DNA of 38,800 bases from a virus: positions 1 through 38,800 of the IMG/VR virus record IMGVR_UViG_3300006920_000097, one strand, 5' to 3'. Both the position numbers and the translations under genes were made by a program. Below are positions 24,958 through 32,410 of the stretch, piece after piece. How positions within the stretch are numbered: position 1 is the stretch's first letter; each line of letters starts with the position of its first letter. Under the pieces are notes generated by a model. It was not told the DNA's origin. It made no database searches and saw only the letters and a list, made by a program, of their open reading frames with translations.

Positions 24958-26811
24958 TTAGTGAACGTCGGCGTAAGTTCTTCCAATTGCTGGTTCTCCT
25001 CCATCCATACATTCTACTCCGAATATCTTTGGACCTTCACGGAATCCGGCTGATATCAATGGTGCTGCAAGTTCTTGTTGTTCTTTCTTAACTGCAAATG
25101 CACCTTCATCGTGGTAGAATATTAGTGGGTAATAATCTATGTCTAGTTTCTTCATCTCTTCTTCAGCCCACCACAGTGCTGCTGCACATGTAGCTTTCTC
25201 TAAGTCCTGTAGGACTGCGTTTAGGCATTTACGAGCTTCTTCTACGAATAGTATATTTCCTGTTAATCCGAAGATAAATCCACCATTACTATTCCATTCT
25301 TTCTCATAGAAATCTTTTACTTTTTGGAACTCTGGTACGTCTTCATCGAACTTATCTAGAATATCTTGAGCGTAGGCTTCTGTCTTCTTGAACTCCTTTG
25401 CAAGTCCCCATGCTGTTGTCGCGAATAGAACTCGGTAAATGAATACCTTAGCTTCATCTCTGGTGCATCCTACTGCATCCGCATTCGCTTGGTGTGCATC
25501 TCCACCCTTTGTAATTCGATCAGTGAACTCTTGGTTGTTGAATACGTGACAAGCTCCTCGCAGTTGATTACCTGCTGAGTCTGCTCCAATAACAACACGA
25601 TCATCTTCTACTGTTAGTGTAGACCTGATCTCTTTACCGTATGGAACCTTATCTGATGCCTTTGGCATATTCACAATGCCCTCATGTCGAACTCTGAATG
25701 TTGGTGTACCGATGGTCCACATGTTACCATTAATTCTACCATCACCCCTTTTGTCTGACAAAGTATTATAGCCTTCTAGGAATGAACGTCTGTGGCGTAA
25801 CATATAGTATTCGGATATACCTTTTCCTATATCCCCTAGGTCCTCTAGGTTTTTACCTTCTAGTTTTGGTGATGAGTTTCTCCAACCACCATCCTTACCC
25901 CTTGTCCTATTCCAATCGTTAGGTACCCAACCTTCTTTCTCCATCAGGTATTCTTTTACATCATCCATATTACCCATGTTGATCTTTACTTCTTCGAATC
26001 TCTGGAAGTGTTCTCCCGGAAGAATTGGTGGATGTTCAAGTAGTGCGTCCTCTGCTTTCACAGGGACATCAAGGTACTCTGATAGAAGTTTTGCAGTTAC
26101 TGTATGGTATAGGCCTTTCTTAGTATACTTAGGTGTCTTAGGAGCCTTATCTATCCATACTCGTTTTGTACCAAGCTTTGGTTCAATCTTATCTTCTACC
26201 TTTTTCATCTTCTTTGTGATTTCTGCAATAGTATTGTCAGCTAGTTCTCTGTCATATACCCAGCCATGTTTTAGCTTCATATTCAGACGAGCAACATACA
26301 TTTCAATCATGATTCGCTTTGAGTACATAGGTTCTCGTTGAATCAATTTTGTTGCTTCACCATGTAGATGTTGATATACCTTTGCGTTCAAGTTCACGTC
26401 TTGTCGACAATATCTTTTCATCTCTGGTGAGTATTTCTCCCAGTCATCGAATTCAATCTTTGAAGATCCTAGTTTTTCTCCCCAACCCTTTAGGCCGTGA
26501 TTGTGAGTTCGTTTGTAGCAATTCAGTAGTGATAGAATCCAAGTATCAGTTACTTTTTGATCGTCTCTGATTTGCCATCCATAGTGCTGACACATCGCTT
26601 GGAAGTCGAATCCGAATACGTTGTGTCCTATGTGGTGATCACATTGGTCAAGTAGCTCAATACCATAATCCATACTTGGTAGATTCTTGTCGTGATCTGA
26701 AAAGTCATAAGTTGTTCCTGTGTCAATATCCTTTGCACACAGGATCCATACTTGGTCCATAGTATCTAACAGTCCATTAGTTTCTATGTCCCATACTAAT
26801 TGTTTTTTCAT
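24958..26811 (-). CDS. Family A DNA polymerase with 3'-5' exonuclease (T7 gp5-like)
   Basis: A 617-aa protein (T7 gp5 is 704). The proofreading exonuclease has WDIETNGL (D8, E10), IGHNVFGFDF and RYCRQDVNLNAKV (Exo I-III). The polymerase has NMPKASDKVPYGKEIRS, motif A GADSAGNQLR (D411), motif B RDEAKVFIYRVLF (R451, K455, Y459, F463) and motif C FYHDEGAF (D568, E569). The residue equivalent to E. coli F762 is Tyr, as in T7. The two residues equivalent to E. coli E710 and Y766 are Gln416 and Phe463, an unusual paired change. AGGAAAGGAAG precedes the start. It replicates the genome with the primase-helicase. Confidence 0.95.
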   Translation of the reverse strand: MKKQLVWDIETNGLLDTMDQVWILCAKDIDTGTTYDFSDHDKNLPSMDYGIELLDQCDHHIGHNVFGFDFQAMCQHYGWQIRDDQKVTDTWILSLLNCYKRTHNHGLKGWGEKLGSSKIEFDDWEKYSPEMKRYCRQDVNLNAKVYQHLHGEATKLIQREPMYSKRIMIEMYVARLNMKLKHGWVYDRELADNTIAEITKKMKKVEDKIEPKLGTKRVWIDKAPKTPKYTKKGLYHTVTAKLLSEYLDVPVKAEDALLEHPPILPGEHFQRFEEVKINMGNMDDVKEYLMEKEGWVPNDWNRTRGKDGGWRNSSPKLEGKNLEDLGDIGKGISEYYMLRHRRSFLEGYNTLSDKRGDGRINGNMWTIGTPTFRVRHEGIVNMPKASDKVPYGKEIRSTLTVEDDRVVIGADSAGNQLRGACHVFNNQEFTDRITKGGDAHQANADAVGCTRDEAKVFIYRVLFATTAWGLAKEFKKTEAYAQDILDKFDEDVPEFQKVKDFYEKEWNSNGGFIFGLTGNILFVEEARKCLNAVLQDLEKATCAAALWWAEEEMKKLDIDYYPLIFYHDEGAFAVKKEQQELAAPLISAGFREGPKIFGVECMDGGEPAIGRTYADVH

Positions 26812-26935
26812 TCTCTTCCTTTCCTAGAATGAGTGAAATCCATCTTTGTGGCTCTATAAGTCCTAACGTAAGTAACGCTATAAAGACTGATCCTACTATC
26901 AGATGGATATCTACTGGCTCAGGTGTTACTGGCAA
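26777..26935 (-). CDS. Possible small membrane protein with TTG start (52 aa)
   Basis: A frame opening at TTG 26935 with AAGAGA just upstream would encode PVTPEPVDIHLIVGSVFIAL followed by LTLGLIEPQRW and a charged end. That is a short N-terminal segment, one transmembrane helix (~10-27) and a Lys/Glu-rich tail. It overlaps the zinc-ribbon gene by 10 bases and the DNA polymerase start by 35. No ATG is available. Without it, bases 26812-26925 have no gene. Plausible from the helix and gene packing, but the rare start makes it tentative. Confidence 0.3.
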   Translation of the reverse strand: MPVTPEPVDIHLIVGSVFIALLTLGLIEPQRWISLILGKEENEKTISMGHRN

Positions 26936-27069
26936 TCTCTTTTCTGTTCTCTCTTATTGGAACATGTAGGGCAGAGATCGTCATCTTTGTGTTTTTCATT
27001 TAACACAATACGGGAATACTCTTCCCTACACACTAAACACTTGTAGTGTTCATAGTTAAATTCTTTCAT
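26926..27069 (-). CDS. Small zinc-ribbon protein (47 aa)
   Basis: ATG 27069 opens a 47-codon frame with CLVC at residues 11-14 and CPTC at 33-36, two Cys-x2-Cys knuckles separated by an 18-residue charged segment. The N-terminus is MKEFNYEHYK and the C-terminus is Lys/Arg-rich. This is the layout of a minimal zinc ribbon. It lies between the ribonucleotide reductase and DNA polymerase genes, after a UUCG hairpin. No strong ribosome site is visible. Probably a nucleic-acid- or protein-binding regulator; target unknown. Confidence 0.55.
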   Translation of the reverse strand: MKEFNYEHYKCLVCREEYSRIVLNEKHKDDDLCPTCSNKREQKRDCQ

Positions 27070-27081
27070 ATATTGAGTATT

Positions 27082-27101
27082 GGCCAGCCCGAAGGCCAGC
27101 C
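27082..27101 (-). other. UUCG-capped RNA hairpin after the RNR gene
   Basis: The minus-strand transcript reads GGCUGGCC-UUCG-GGCUGGCC. All eight positions pair, using two central G-U wobbles, and the loop is the very stable UUCG tetraloop closed by C-G. On the plus strand the same bases give two A-C mismatches, so the structure is specific to the minus transcript. It sits 8 bases after the RNR stop and 12 before the next start and lacks a U-tract, so it is more likely a stability, processing or attenuation element than a classical terminator. Confidence 0.6.
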
Positions 27102-27108
27102 GTTCTCT

Positions 27109-29025
27109 CTAGTTAATGTCGACAATCTCACATGATCCACCGGAACATGCGAATGTCTGTGATCCAGATGTATTGTCTTCAAGTTCAAAATCACTAAGTT
27201 GTGACCAGTCAATGTTTTTAGGCATTGCCTCTTGTAGCTCTTCATACTCTGATTTTGTTATCTCTTGGTAAGGTGCTTGTTGGTAGACATGATCGTCATA
27301 CGGCAAGAACGAGATACCTGAGATCTCATCGAAGTTTTTGTATACCCATGCACCAACTTCCAACCATTCGTGATCTCTCACATTGATAGTTACTGATGGT
27401 TTATGTTCACACCAACCACGTTGGAACTTTAGCCAGAACTCTAGTTGTTCTAATGCTGTCCAATCTTTGGCTTTAACTGCTCCCTCTGGAGCCTTCATCG
27501 GGAATGAGAATACTGTCGTTGCGTCAGGTTTCATAACGCATGGTTCATTAGGAACTCCCATCCATTTCATGAACTCTGTTAGTGGATCTTTATTATCACC
27601 CCTTACTGTGCGGATGTAATAATCTGCGTATCTTGCGTGGATTCCTGAGGAAGTATCTGTTAGCTGAGATACCGTTCCACTTGGCTTAACGCAGGTGATC
27701 GCAGCTGATTCCGGTATACCAAGTGCCTTGGCAAATTCTGAGTTGACCTCAACAGTGAAAGCTCTGAGTTCGTCAAGGGTTTCCTCTGAACACTCTCTGA
27801 GGAATTCTGAATCCATGATTCCGGTGATTGAGACACCGAGCAATGATTCTTCTTTTGTGTTGGTATGCCAAATATCTCTAAGGTACGGGAAGTTAGTGAG
27901 GGACGATTGAATCGTTCCAAGTACCGTAGCAACCCAGATTTTATCTTTAAGTGTTTCATGTGTATCTTCCTGTCTTGCAATTACTTCTGTCAGGTTACAG
28001 AATTGGTATGGTCTTAGAATAATCTCTGAACATGGGTTTGTCCCAAATTGGATTAATTCTTTTGATCCTAGTAGACTAGATTTACGTCGTCCGTATTTGT
28101 CTACTTGTTTCTGTGAAGCAACACGATTAAAGATACCCCTTTCACCTGACTTTGATTCCATCAACGCTAACCATTCTCGGATGAATGATTCTGTGTCTGG
28201 CTTTTCTGTGTATGCAATACTATTGTTTGCTAATGCTCGTTGTTTCTCATTATCGTACCAAGCTCCCATCTTTGCAGTTCGCATCCGTTGGTCGGACAGG
28301 TTACTAAGTGAGATCATTGCTGATCGTCTTACACCACCAACTACAACTACTTCACCAATCTTACACATGATGTCATGGCACTCTAGTGAGTTCAACTTTC
28401 GTCCTTGTGCATTCTTAAATGTTTGCAACATGAAATCAAACAGCTCTAATAGTGGTGCTGGTCCAGATGCTCGTCCACCAAATGTCTTTAGTCGTGCACC
28501 TGCTGGTCTTACATTATCTATATTAGTTGTTGGAATTAATCCATCATATAATGATGATATAAACTTCCTTAGACTATCTGCCCAACCTTCTTTTGAGTCA
28601 CCTACATCGATTATTACTTCACTGAAGTTTAGTGTTGGTACTTCTGGTAGTTTATTTACATCTTGTCGTTCTACTGAGAATCCTACCCCTGTACCACATA
28701 GTAGGATGAACATAGCTTCATCAAATGATCTCATATCATCTACGGGTAGGTATGCACAATTAAATGCGCATGTATTGTCACGTTCTAGTGCTGGTCCTGC
28801 AGTCATCATCGCTCGCATAGAAGGCATAACTTCCATCGCTTTGATTGCTTTCCTCAGCTTCATGATAACTTCTTCCGAGTTCTTCATTTTAGATTTAGAC
28901 ATTGCTGGTACAACAACACTATCTACGTAACGATCTACAGTTTCCTCGTAAGATTCTCTTCGGTTTTCTTCTTCCAGCCATCGTGCATAGCGGCTGGTTG
29001 CTATAAATTTTTGATAGTCGTTCAT
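27109..29025 (-). CDS. nrdJ: Class II (adenosylcobalamin-dependent) ribonucleotide reductase
   Basis: A 638-aa monomeric NrdJ type. Substrate-site residues: NTCAFNCAYLPVDD (Cys86), TNPCSEIIL (N330, thiyl-radical Cys332, E334) and QFCNLTEV (Cys343). The C-terminal swinging redox pair is CSGGSC (Cys627, Cys632). FILLCGTGVGFSVER and RPAGARLKTFGGRASGP are typical of the family. It converts ribonucleotides to deoxyribonucleotides using B12, with no separate small subunit, so the host must supply cobalamin. AAGGGAAAT precedes the ATG. The glutaredoxin gene is immediately upstream in the transcript (9 bases between) and probably reduces the C-terminal cysteines. Somewhat shorter than the Lactobacillus enzyme (~740 aa). 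Confidence 0.95.
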   Translation of the reverse strand: MNDYQKFIATSRYARWLEEENRRESYEETVDRYVDSVVVPAMSKSKMKNSEEVIMKLRKAIKAMEVMPSMRAMMTAGPALERDNTCAFNCAYLPVDDMRSFDEAMFILLCGTGVGFSVERQDVNKLPEVPTLNFSEVIIDVGDSKEGWADSLRKFISSLYDGLIPTTNIDNVRPAGARLKTFGGRASGPAPLLELFDFMLQTFKNAQGRKLNSLECHDIMCKIGEVVVVGGVRRSAMISLSNLSDQRMRTAKMGAWYDNEKQRALANNSIAYTEKPDTESFIREWLALMESKSGERGIFNRVASQKQVDKYGRRKSSLLGSKELIQFGTNPCSEIILRPYQFCNLTEVIARQEDTHETLKDKIWVATVLGTIQSSLTNFPYLRDIWHTNTKEESLLGVSITGIMDSEFLRECSEETLDELRAFTVEVNSEFAKALGIPESAAITCVKPSGTVSQLTDTSSGIHARYADYYIRTVRGDNKDPLTEFMKWMGVPNEPCVMKPDATTVFSFPMKAPEGAVKAKDWTALEQLEFWLKFQRGWCEHKPSVTINVRDHEWLEVGAWVYKNFDEISGISFLPYDDHVYQQAPYQEITKSEYEELQEAMPKNIDWSQLSDFELEDNTSGSQTFACSGGSCEIVDIN

Positions 29026-29034
29026 ATTTCCCTT

Positions 29035-29271
29035 CTACTCTTTGGATCCGAGATGTTTCTCTAGATCCTCGTACCCACCAATTAGTTTACCCTCTTGGAA
29101 TACCTGTGGTACAGTTGATAATCCCTGTTTACTAAGGAATCTTAATGCGTCGTCATTATCCTTTACTGATACTACCTTAAAGTCTAACTTATTCTTAATT
29201 AGTAGTTTCATAGCTTCTGAACACCAAGGGCATTTAACAGCTGTGTATACTACGTATCCTTTATTCTCCAT
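29035..29271 (-). CDS. Glutaredoxin
   Basis: A 78-aa protein. The active-site motif CPWC is at residues 14-17 (YTAVKCPWCSEA). The glutathione-site segment STVPQVF has the cis-Pro, and GGYEDLEKHL completes the thioredoxin fold at typical NrdH/glutaredoxin length. It should supply electrons to the class II ribonucleotide reductase encoded next on the same transcript. The start overlaps the preceding small gene by 11 bases. Whether glutathione or thioredoxin reductase recharges it cannot be told from sequence. Confidence 0.9.
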   Translation of the reverse strand: MENKGYVVYTAVKCPWCSEAMKLLIKNKLDFKVVSVKDNDDALRFLSKQGLSTVPQVFQEGKLIGGYEDLEKHLGSKE

Positions 29272-29440
29272 CTAGATAAATCCTATCTAATTCCCAACAT
29301 TTATGGTTTAGTACAATACCATTATTATCCCAACATTCATTCTTATATTGGGTTTCTCTATGTAACGCTCCACCTAACGTTAAGATTAGGCCTATCGTTA
29401 ATGCTACATATACCATAAAGTGTAGTTTAGCTAATGACAT
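29261..29440 (-). CDS. Small membrane-anchored protein with paired CW motifs (59 aa)
   Basis: ATG 29440, preceded by AAAGGG, opens a 59-codon frame that overlaps both neighbours (14 bases with thyX, 11 with glutaredoxin). An N-terminal hydrophobic helix (FMVYVALTIGLILTLGGAL) is followed by a short polar domain with two Cys-Trp pairs: NECWDNNGIV and NHKCWELDRI. The polar part may be periplasmic, with the two cysteines forming a disulfide. The family is not recognised. It fills an otherwise empty 155-base gap in a tightly packed operon. Confidence 0.6.
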   Translation of the reverse strand: MSLAKLHFMVYVALTIGLILTLGGALHRETQYKNECWDNNGIVLNHKCWELDRIYLDGE

Positions 29441-30152
29441 TAGTATACCCTTTCATCATAGGGAATACTTTCTGTATAGCTTCTGACATCAGTAGAGCTA
29501 ACATCATGTGTTCTTTTTGAGTTCCGTTTGCTGATCGTAGTTCAATGTAGTGTAGCCAGCTTCTCAGTGATCCCTTCATAAAGCCCCTAGTTGTTGTTAG
29601 GCCTTCGGGTAGAACCTTACGTGCGATCTCTTTGGCCAATCCTTTGGCAATGGCTTCTTGATATACGACTTTCGAGAGATTCGCGACAGCCTCTTGTTGC
29701 TCATCCCACCAACATTGCAGTGCGGCTTGGCTAGTATTTGAGAGATCCAATTCGGTTGAGCTTTGACGGTTCTTTTCATCTTGTAGCCTCGCTTCTGAAT
29801 ATACAAATTCAATTGCTTGATCATCATTAGTCAGAGCTTCTGCATAACGCTGAGAGAACTCTTGGAATGAGAATGACCTATGTCGTACAATTTGATGGCT
29901 GATATCTCTAGTTGTCTTGAATTCAATTGTTACATCTGCCATCTCTAGAGGCGACCAGTGTGCATTATCCATCAGGTAGTTGATTAACTTATCAGCATGT
30001 TCCATATCTGCTTGTTTGAATGAAGATGGATTAGATACCTTTGCAGCGTATGCGATAAGTTCCTGTAGTCCTTCTAGCTCTTCTGTATAATCTGGATTTA
30101 GTACTGTATAGCTAAATAGTTTTCCAGTTACTATTTCATCATAACTCTTCAT
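29427..30152 (-). CDS. thyX: Flavin-dependent thymidylate synthase ThyX
   Basis: A 241-aa protein, normal for the family. The ThyX signature RHRx7S appears as RHRSFSFQEFSQRYAE (R90-H91-R92 ... S100). Further family features are HWSPLEMADVTIEF near 65-78 and the C-terminal RSWLHYIELRS segment. It makes dTMP from dUMP using FAD, NADPH and methylene-tetrahydrofolate, and works with the reductase, glutaredoxin and dNMP kinase of the same cluster. The start overlaps the upstream stop (TAATG). Confidence 0.95.
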   Translation of the reverse strand: MKSYDEIVTGKLFSYTVLNPDYTEELEGLQELIAYAAKVSNPSSFKQADMEHADKLINYLMDNAHWSPLEMADVTIEFKTTRDISHQIVRHRSFSFQEFSQRYAEALTNDDQAIEFVYSEARLQDEKNRQSSTELDLSNTSQAALQCWWDEQQEAVANLSKVVYQEAIAKGLAKEIARKVLPEGLTTTRGFMKGSLRSWLHYIELRSANGTQKEHMMLALLMSEAIQKVFPMMKGYTNVIS

Positions 30153-30529
30153 TAATCTTCCTCGTATGCTGATATTACATCATCTTTAAATTCATTTAGT
30201 AGTTCTTTTAATCTATTTGCATCTGGTGTTATACCAATTTTTGCAGTTAGTTTAATCTCTTTAGATCCATAATGGTGATTATCATTAAATTCCCAATCTA
30301 TATTAACTGCTTTTGATTCTATTAAACTAAATCCTAATTCTTCAGCGATTATTTTTAGTAGCCTTTTCTTTGTAGACTCAATGTAATCCTCATTATTAGA
30401 ATCTAAAGTACCTCTATACATGCTATGAGTTCTTGATACTTCCTTATTAAAAATAAGTTTATCTATCTCTTCTTCAAACTTTGATCTTTCATACGTAACG
30501 TAATCATTATAGCTCGGATTCATATCCAT
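30152..30529 (-). CDS. Hypothetical protein (125 aa)
   Basis: The open frame reaches further upstream, but the ATG at 30529 (MDMNPSYNDYVTYERSK) has GAGG at the right distance, so I take 125 aa. The N-terminal half is helical and charged. The C-terminal half alternates strands (VNIDWEFNDN, KEIKLTAKIG) and ends in an acidic helix. No family recognised. It overlaps the 49-aa gene upstream by 23 bases and thyX downstream by one base. Probably a cytoplasmic accessory protein of the nucleotide cluster; function unknown. Confidence 0.55.
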   Translation of the reverse strand: MDMNPSYNDYVTYERSKFEEEIDKLIFNKEVSRTHSMYRGTLDSNNEDYIESTKKRLLKIIAEELGFSLIESKAVNIDWEFNDNHHYGSKEIKLTAKIGITPDANRLKELLNEFKDDVISAYEED

Positions 30530-30656
30530 ATAACTCATCCTCAAGTTGGTCCATTGCTTGATTAAATGTATGTAATGACATCAACCCATCTGCTAGGTCA
30601 TCTTCCATTTGTTGTATTTCTAACTTTGCCCATTGTGGCATATATTCGTAATTCAT
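30507..30656 (-). CDS. Small hypothetical protein (49 aa)
   Basis: The ATG at 30656 overlaps the stop of the upstream gene by four bases (ATGA), and the frame ends at TAA 30507. The protein (MNYEYMPQWAKLEIQQMEDD...) is acidic and wholly helical in appearance, with Met, Gln and Glu spaced as in a short coiled coil. It bridges the gap between its neighbours. No function can be inferred. Confidence 0.5.
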   Translation of the reverse strand: MNYEYMPQWAKLEIQQMEDDLADGLMSLHTFNQAMDQLEDELYGYESEL

Positions 30657-31060
30657 TGTTTCTCTACTTTCATTCCGTGTTCTTTCGCTAATTTCATCAG
30701 TAGCTTTAATTCATGCTCTTTCTGCATAGCAAAATGTTCTTCATCTTTTAATTTCTTAGCTTTTTCAAGTTTATTGAATCGATCACTCTCTTTAGGCCAT
30801 GTGTCAGCTAACCTTTTTCTAAAATCAGACTCTTTCTCTTCGAGTACCATCTCAGCTTCTAGTGAATCATATCCATCATAACTAATATATACACCTGTAA
30901 CCTTTAGGTCATCATGAGTTAATCCCCGGTAACCTTCTAGACCGCCTACCCAATCTCTTAATTCAGATAGTGGTATTTGGTATTCTATATTTAGTTCACT
31001 TATAATCTTAGATGATTTTTTCTTATGTTGTCTCTTTGACCATTCTTCAAAAGTATTCAT
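30653..31060 (-). CDS. Hypothetical charged protein (135 aa)
   Basis: ATG 31060 has AAAGG 8 bases upstream, so I prefer it to the preceding in-frame GTG. A basic N-terminus (WSKRQHKKKSSKIISE) leads to a small domain (LSELRDWVGGLEGYRGLTHD, then VTGVYISYDGYDSLEAE). A long Lys/Glu-rich helix follows to the end, likely a coiled coil. No family recognised. It is separated by 14 bases from the MazG-like gene upstream. Confidence 0.55.
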   Translation of the reverse strand: MNTFEEWSKRQHKKKSSKIISELNIEYQIPLSELRDWVGGLEGYRGLTHDDLKVTGVYISYDGYDSLEAEMVLEEKESDFRKRLADTWPKESDRFNKLEKAKKLKDEEHFAMQKEHELKLLMKLAKEHGMKVEKQ

Positions 31061-31074
31061 CACTTTAACCTTTC

Positions 31075-31611
31075 TTAAGTTAGATATGTTTGTCTATCAT
31101 TTGAACTAAAGATAGTTGCCATTTCAGCAGGACTAAACAGGTCACTCTTCAGCACCTTCCCATCTTCTCGTCTTAGTACATTACCTTTTTCATCTAATTT
31201 AGATAGATTACTCCGTTGTACTTCAGCGAATGCTTCACTTAATTGCCTGTTGGTAAAATATGTATGTACAACTGGAACCACTACGTATTCAATCTTATTC
31301 AATGCTGACTTTAGCAAGAACTCAGTCTCTTCTGTTACGTTAACATTCTCTTCACATTGAGCAATTAGGCCTTCTAGTACATATACGATGTCAATAGTCT
31401 CTTTTAGTAGGTTTGGTGTCACCCCGAATTCTCTCAGTTCTTCCAGAAACTCAATTGTTTCTTCTACTATCAGATTAGCTTGTAGCTCCATATTAGGTTT
31501 TACATTATATGTTACGTTAAACTCATTTACACCCCATAGAACTTCTAGGTAGTCTTCATCTTTTGTGATGATGGAACGGATTGAATCACTTAGTATGTTT
31601 CTAGTAAGCAT
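31075..31611 (-). CDS. MazG/PRA-PH-like nucleotide pyrophosphohydrolase
   Basis: A 178-aa protein. All-alpha NTP-PPase signature: LIVEETIEFLEEL (E50, E51, E54) and ETIDIVYVLEG (E71, D74), the ExxE...ExxD metal-binding set. The family's C-terminal tail is clear: AFAEVQRSNLSKLDEKGNVL then REDGKVLKS. Such phage enzymes hydrolyse nucleoside triphosphates (or alarmone-like nucleotides), helping to shape the nucleotide pool. The start overlaps the dNMP kinase stop by 11 bases, so the two are probably co-translated. Substrate cannot be read from sequence. Confidence 0.8.
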   Translation of the reverse strand: MLTRNILSDSIRSIITKDEDYLEVLWGVNEFNVTYNVKPNMELQANLIVEETIEFLEELREFGVTPNLLKETIDIVYVLEGLIAQCEENVNVTEETEFLLKSALNKIEYVVVPVVHTYFTNRQLSEAFAEVQRSNLSKLDEKGNVLRREDGKVLKSDLFSPAEMATIFSSNDRQTYLT

Positions 31612-32113
31612 TTAGAGCCTTCTTTCTATTATTTAGTAGTTGCATAATTGCGTCTACCTGTTGTCGAGTTTCATATAGTTCGCCGCTGTTATCAATGTAG
31701 AAGTCGTGTTTTACCTGTGGTGACATATCACAACTATCATTATCTTCCTTAGGTAATCCACGTCCTGATGCGTCTACCCAAATAGTTGCAGTTACCATAA
31801 ACTTACTTGCTTGGAATTCTTTTTGATTTCTGTGTCCTACAAACATGTCACCTTTTGTAAGTGCTATATTTGGATAATGTAGGTTATCATGTCTACACTT
31901 ATCTCTGATAAATGAGTACCAGTATCCACGATTATTTACCCTATCTTGGTAACAGTCTTCCACTGAATCATATGGTCCTAGTTCTCCCTTTTCAATTATA
32001 TCTTTTGCTATTACGAGTGATATAGCTACTTTCTTTAGTTTATGGAATTCTACAAACATATCAGCTACGGTATCTTTACCGTGTTGAGCGTACCCGTTAA
32101 TGTTTAACTTCAT
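31601..32113 (-). CDS. Deoxynucleoside monophosphate kinase-like P-loop protein
   Basis: A 170-aa protein. Walker A is at the N-terminus: NGYAQHGKDTVADMF (residues 6-20; GxxxxGKDT), as in phage dNMP kinases (T4 gp1 class). The middle contains SFIRDKCRHDN and a basic/acidic lid-like region (WVDASGRGL). The end, VKHDFYIDNSGELYETRQQV, resembles the C-terminal segment of adenylate-kinase-like dNMP kinases. It likely phosphorylates dNMPs from ThyX and from host DNA breakdown. It overlaps the upstream gene by 17 bases. Confidence 0.7.
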   Translation of the reverse strand: MKLNINGYAQHGKDTVADMFVEFHKLKKVAISLVIAKDIIEKGELGPYDSVEDCYQDRVNNRGYWYSFIRDKCRHDNLHYPNIALTKGDMFVGHRNQKEFQASKFMVTATIWVDASGRGLPKEDNDSCDMSPQVKHDFYIDNSGELYETRQQVDAIMQLLNNRKKALNAY

Positions 32114-32405
32114 TCGATAGTGTCCTCAGCTTTTCGCTTATTTCCGTTGAGACAAAGTTAGTATAGAAGTTTGTTATTTCTTGTATACAGAAGATGTCTC
32201 CATCTGCACCAATACGAGATGTCCACATAGCAACCTTAGCTACTGTATCTCTCAGATCGTATGGTGATATTAGGTTAATTACACAAGTCTTATAATTTAC
32301 TTGTCTAAATTTGAATATATCTAGAAATGAGTCTAGTCTATCCTCTTCTTCCTTTGTCAGTGCTGTATTAAGGATGATATTATATTCTTTTGTTAAGGTA
32401 TTCAT
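32097..32405 (-). CDS. Hypothetical protein (102 aa), first gene of the replication block
   Basis: ATG 32405 is preceded by AGGAG, and the gene heads the minus-strand block that runs to 17970. The product alternates helices and strands (LTKEEEDRLDSFLDIFKF, VNLISPYDLRD-like segment) with an ISEKLRTLS-type end. No domain recognised. Its ribosome site overlaps one of the GC-rich elements of the divergent control region (32411-32424), which might tie its translation to that element. Function unknown. Confidence 0.6.
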   Translation of the reverse strand: MNTLTKEYNIILNTALTKEEEDRLDSFLDIFKFRQVNYKTCVINLISPYDLRDTVAKVAMWTSRIGADGDIFCIQEITNFYTNFVSTEISEKLRTLSNEVKH

Positions 32406-32410
32406 GATGA

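Noticed and set aside
24945-25004. Longer version (80 aa) of the small gene after DNA polymerase.
   Set aside because: The upstream part lies inside the polymerase coding sequence; the internal ATG at 24944 is just after the polymerase stop.
27082-27101. Direct repeat GGCCAGCC as a recombination site.
   Set aside because: The pairing of the minus-strand RNA with a UUCG loop is a better explanation for two adjacent eight-base copies.
28097-28930. A 277-codon plus-strand open frame opposite the ribonucleotide reductase.
   Set aside because: It is the antisense shadow of nrdJ, whose motifs are intact on the minus strand; the plus-strand frame has no ribosome site or recognisable domain.
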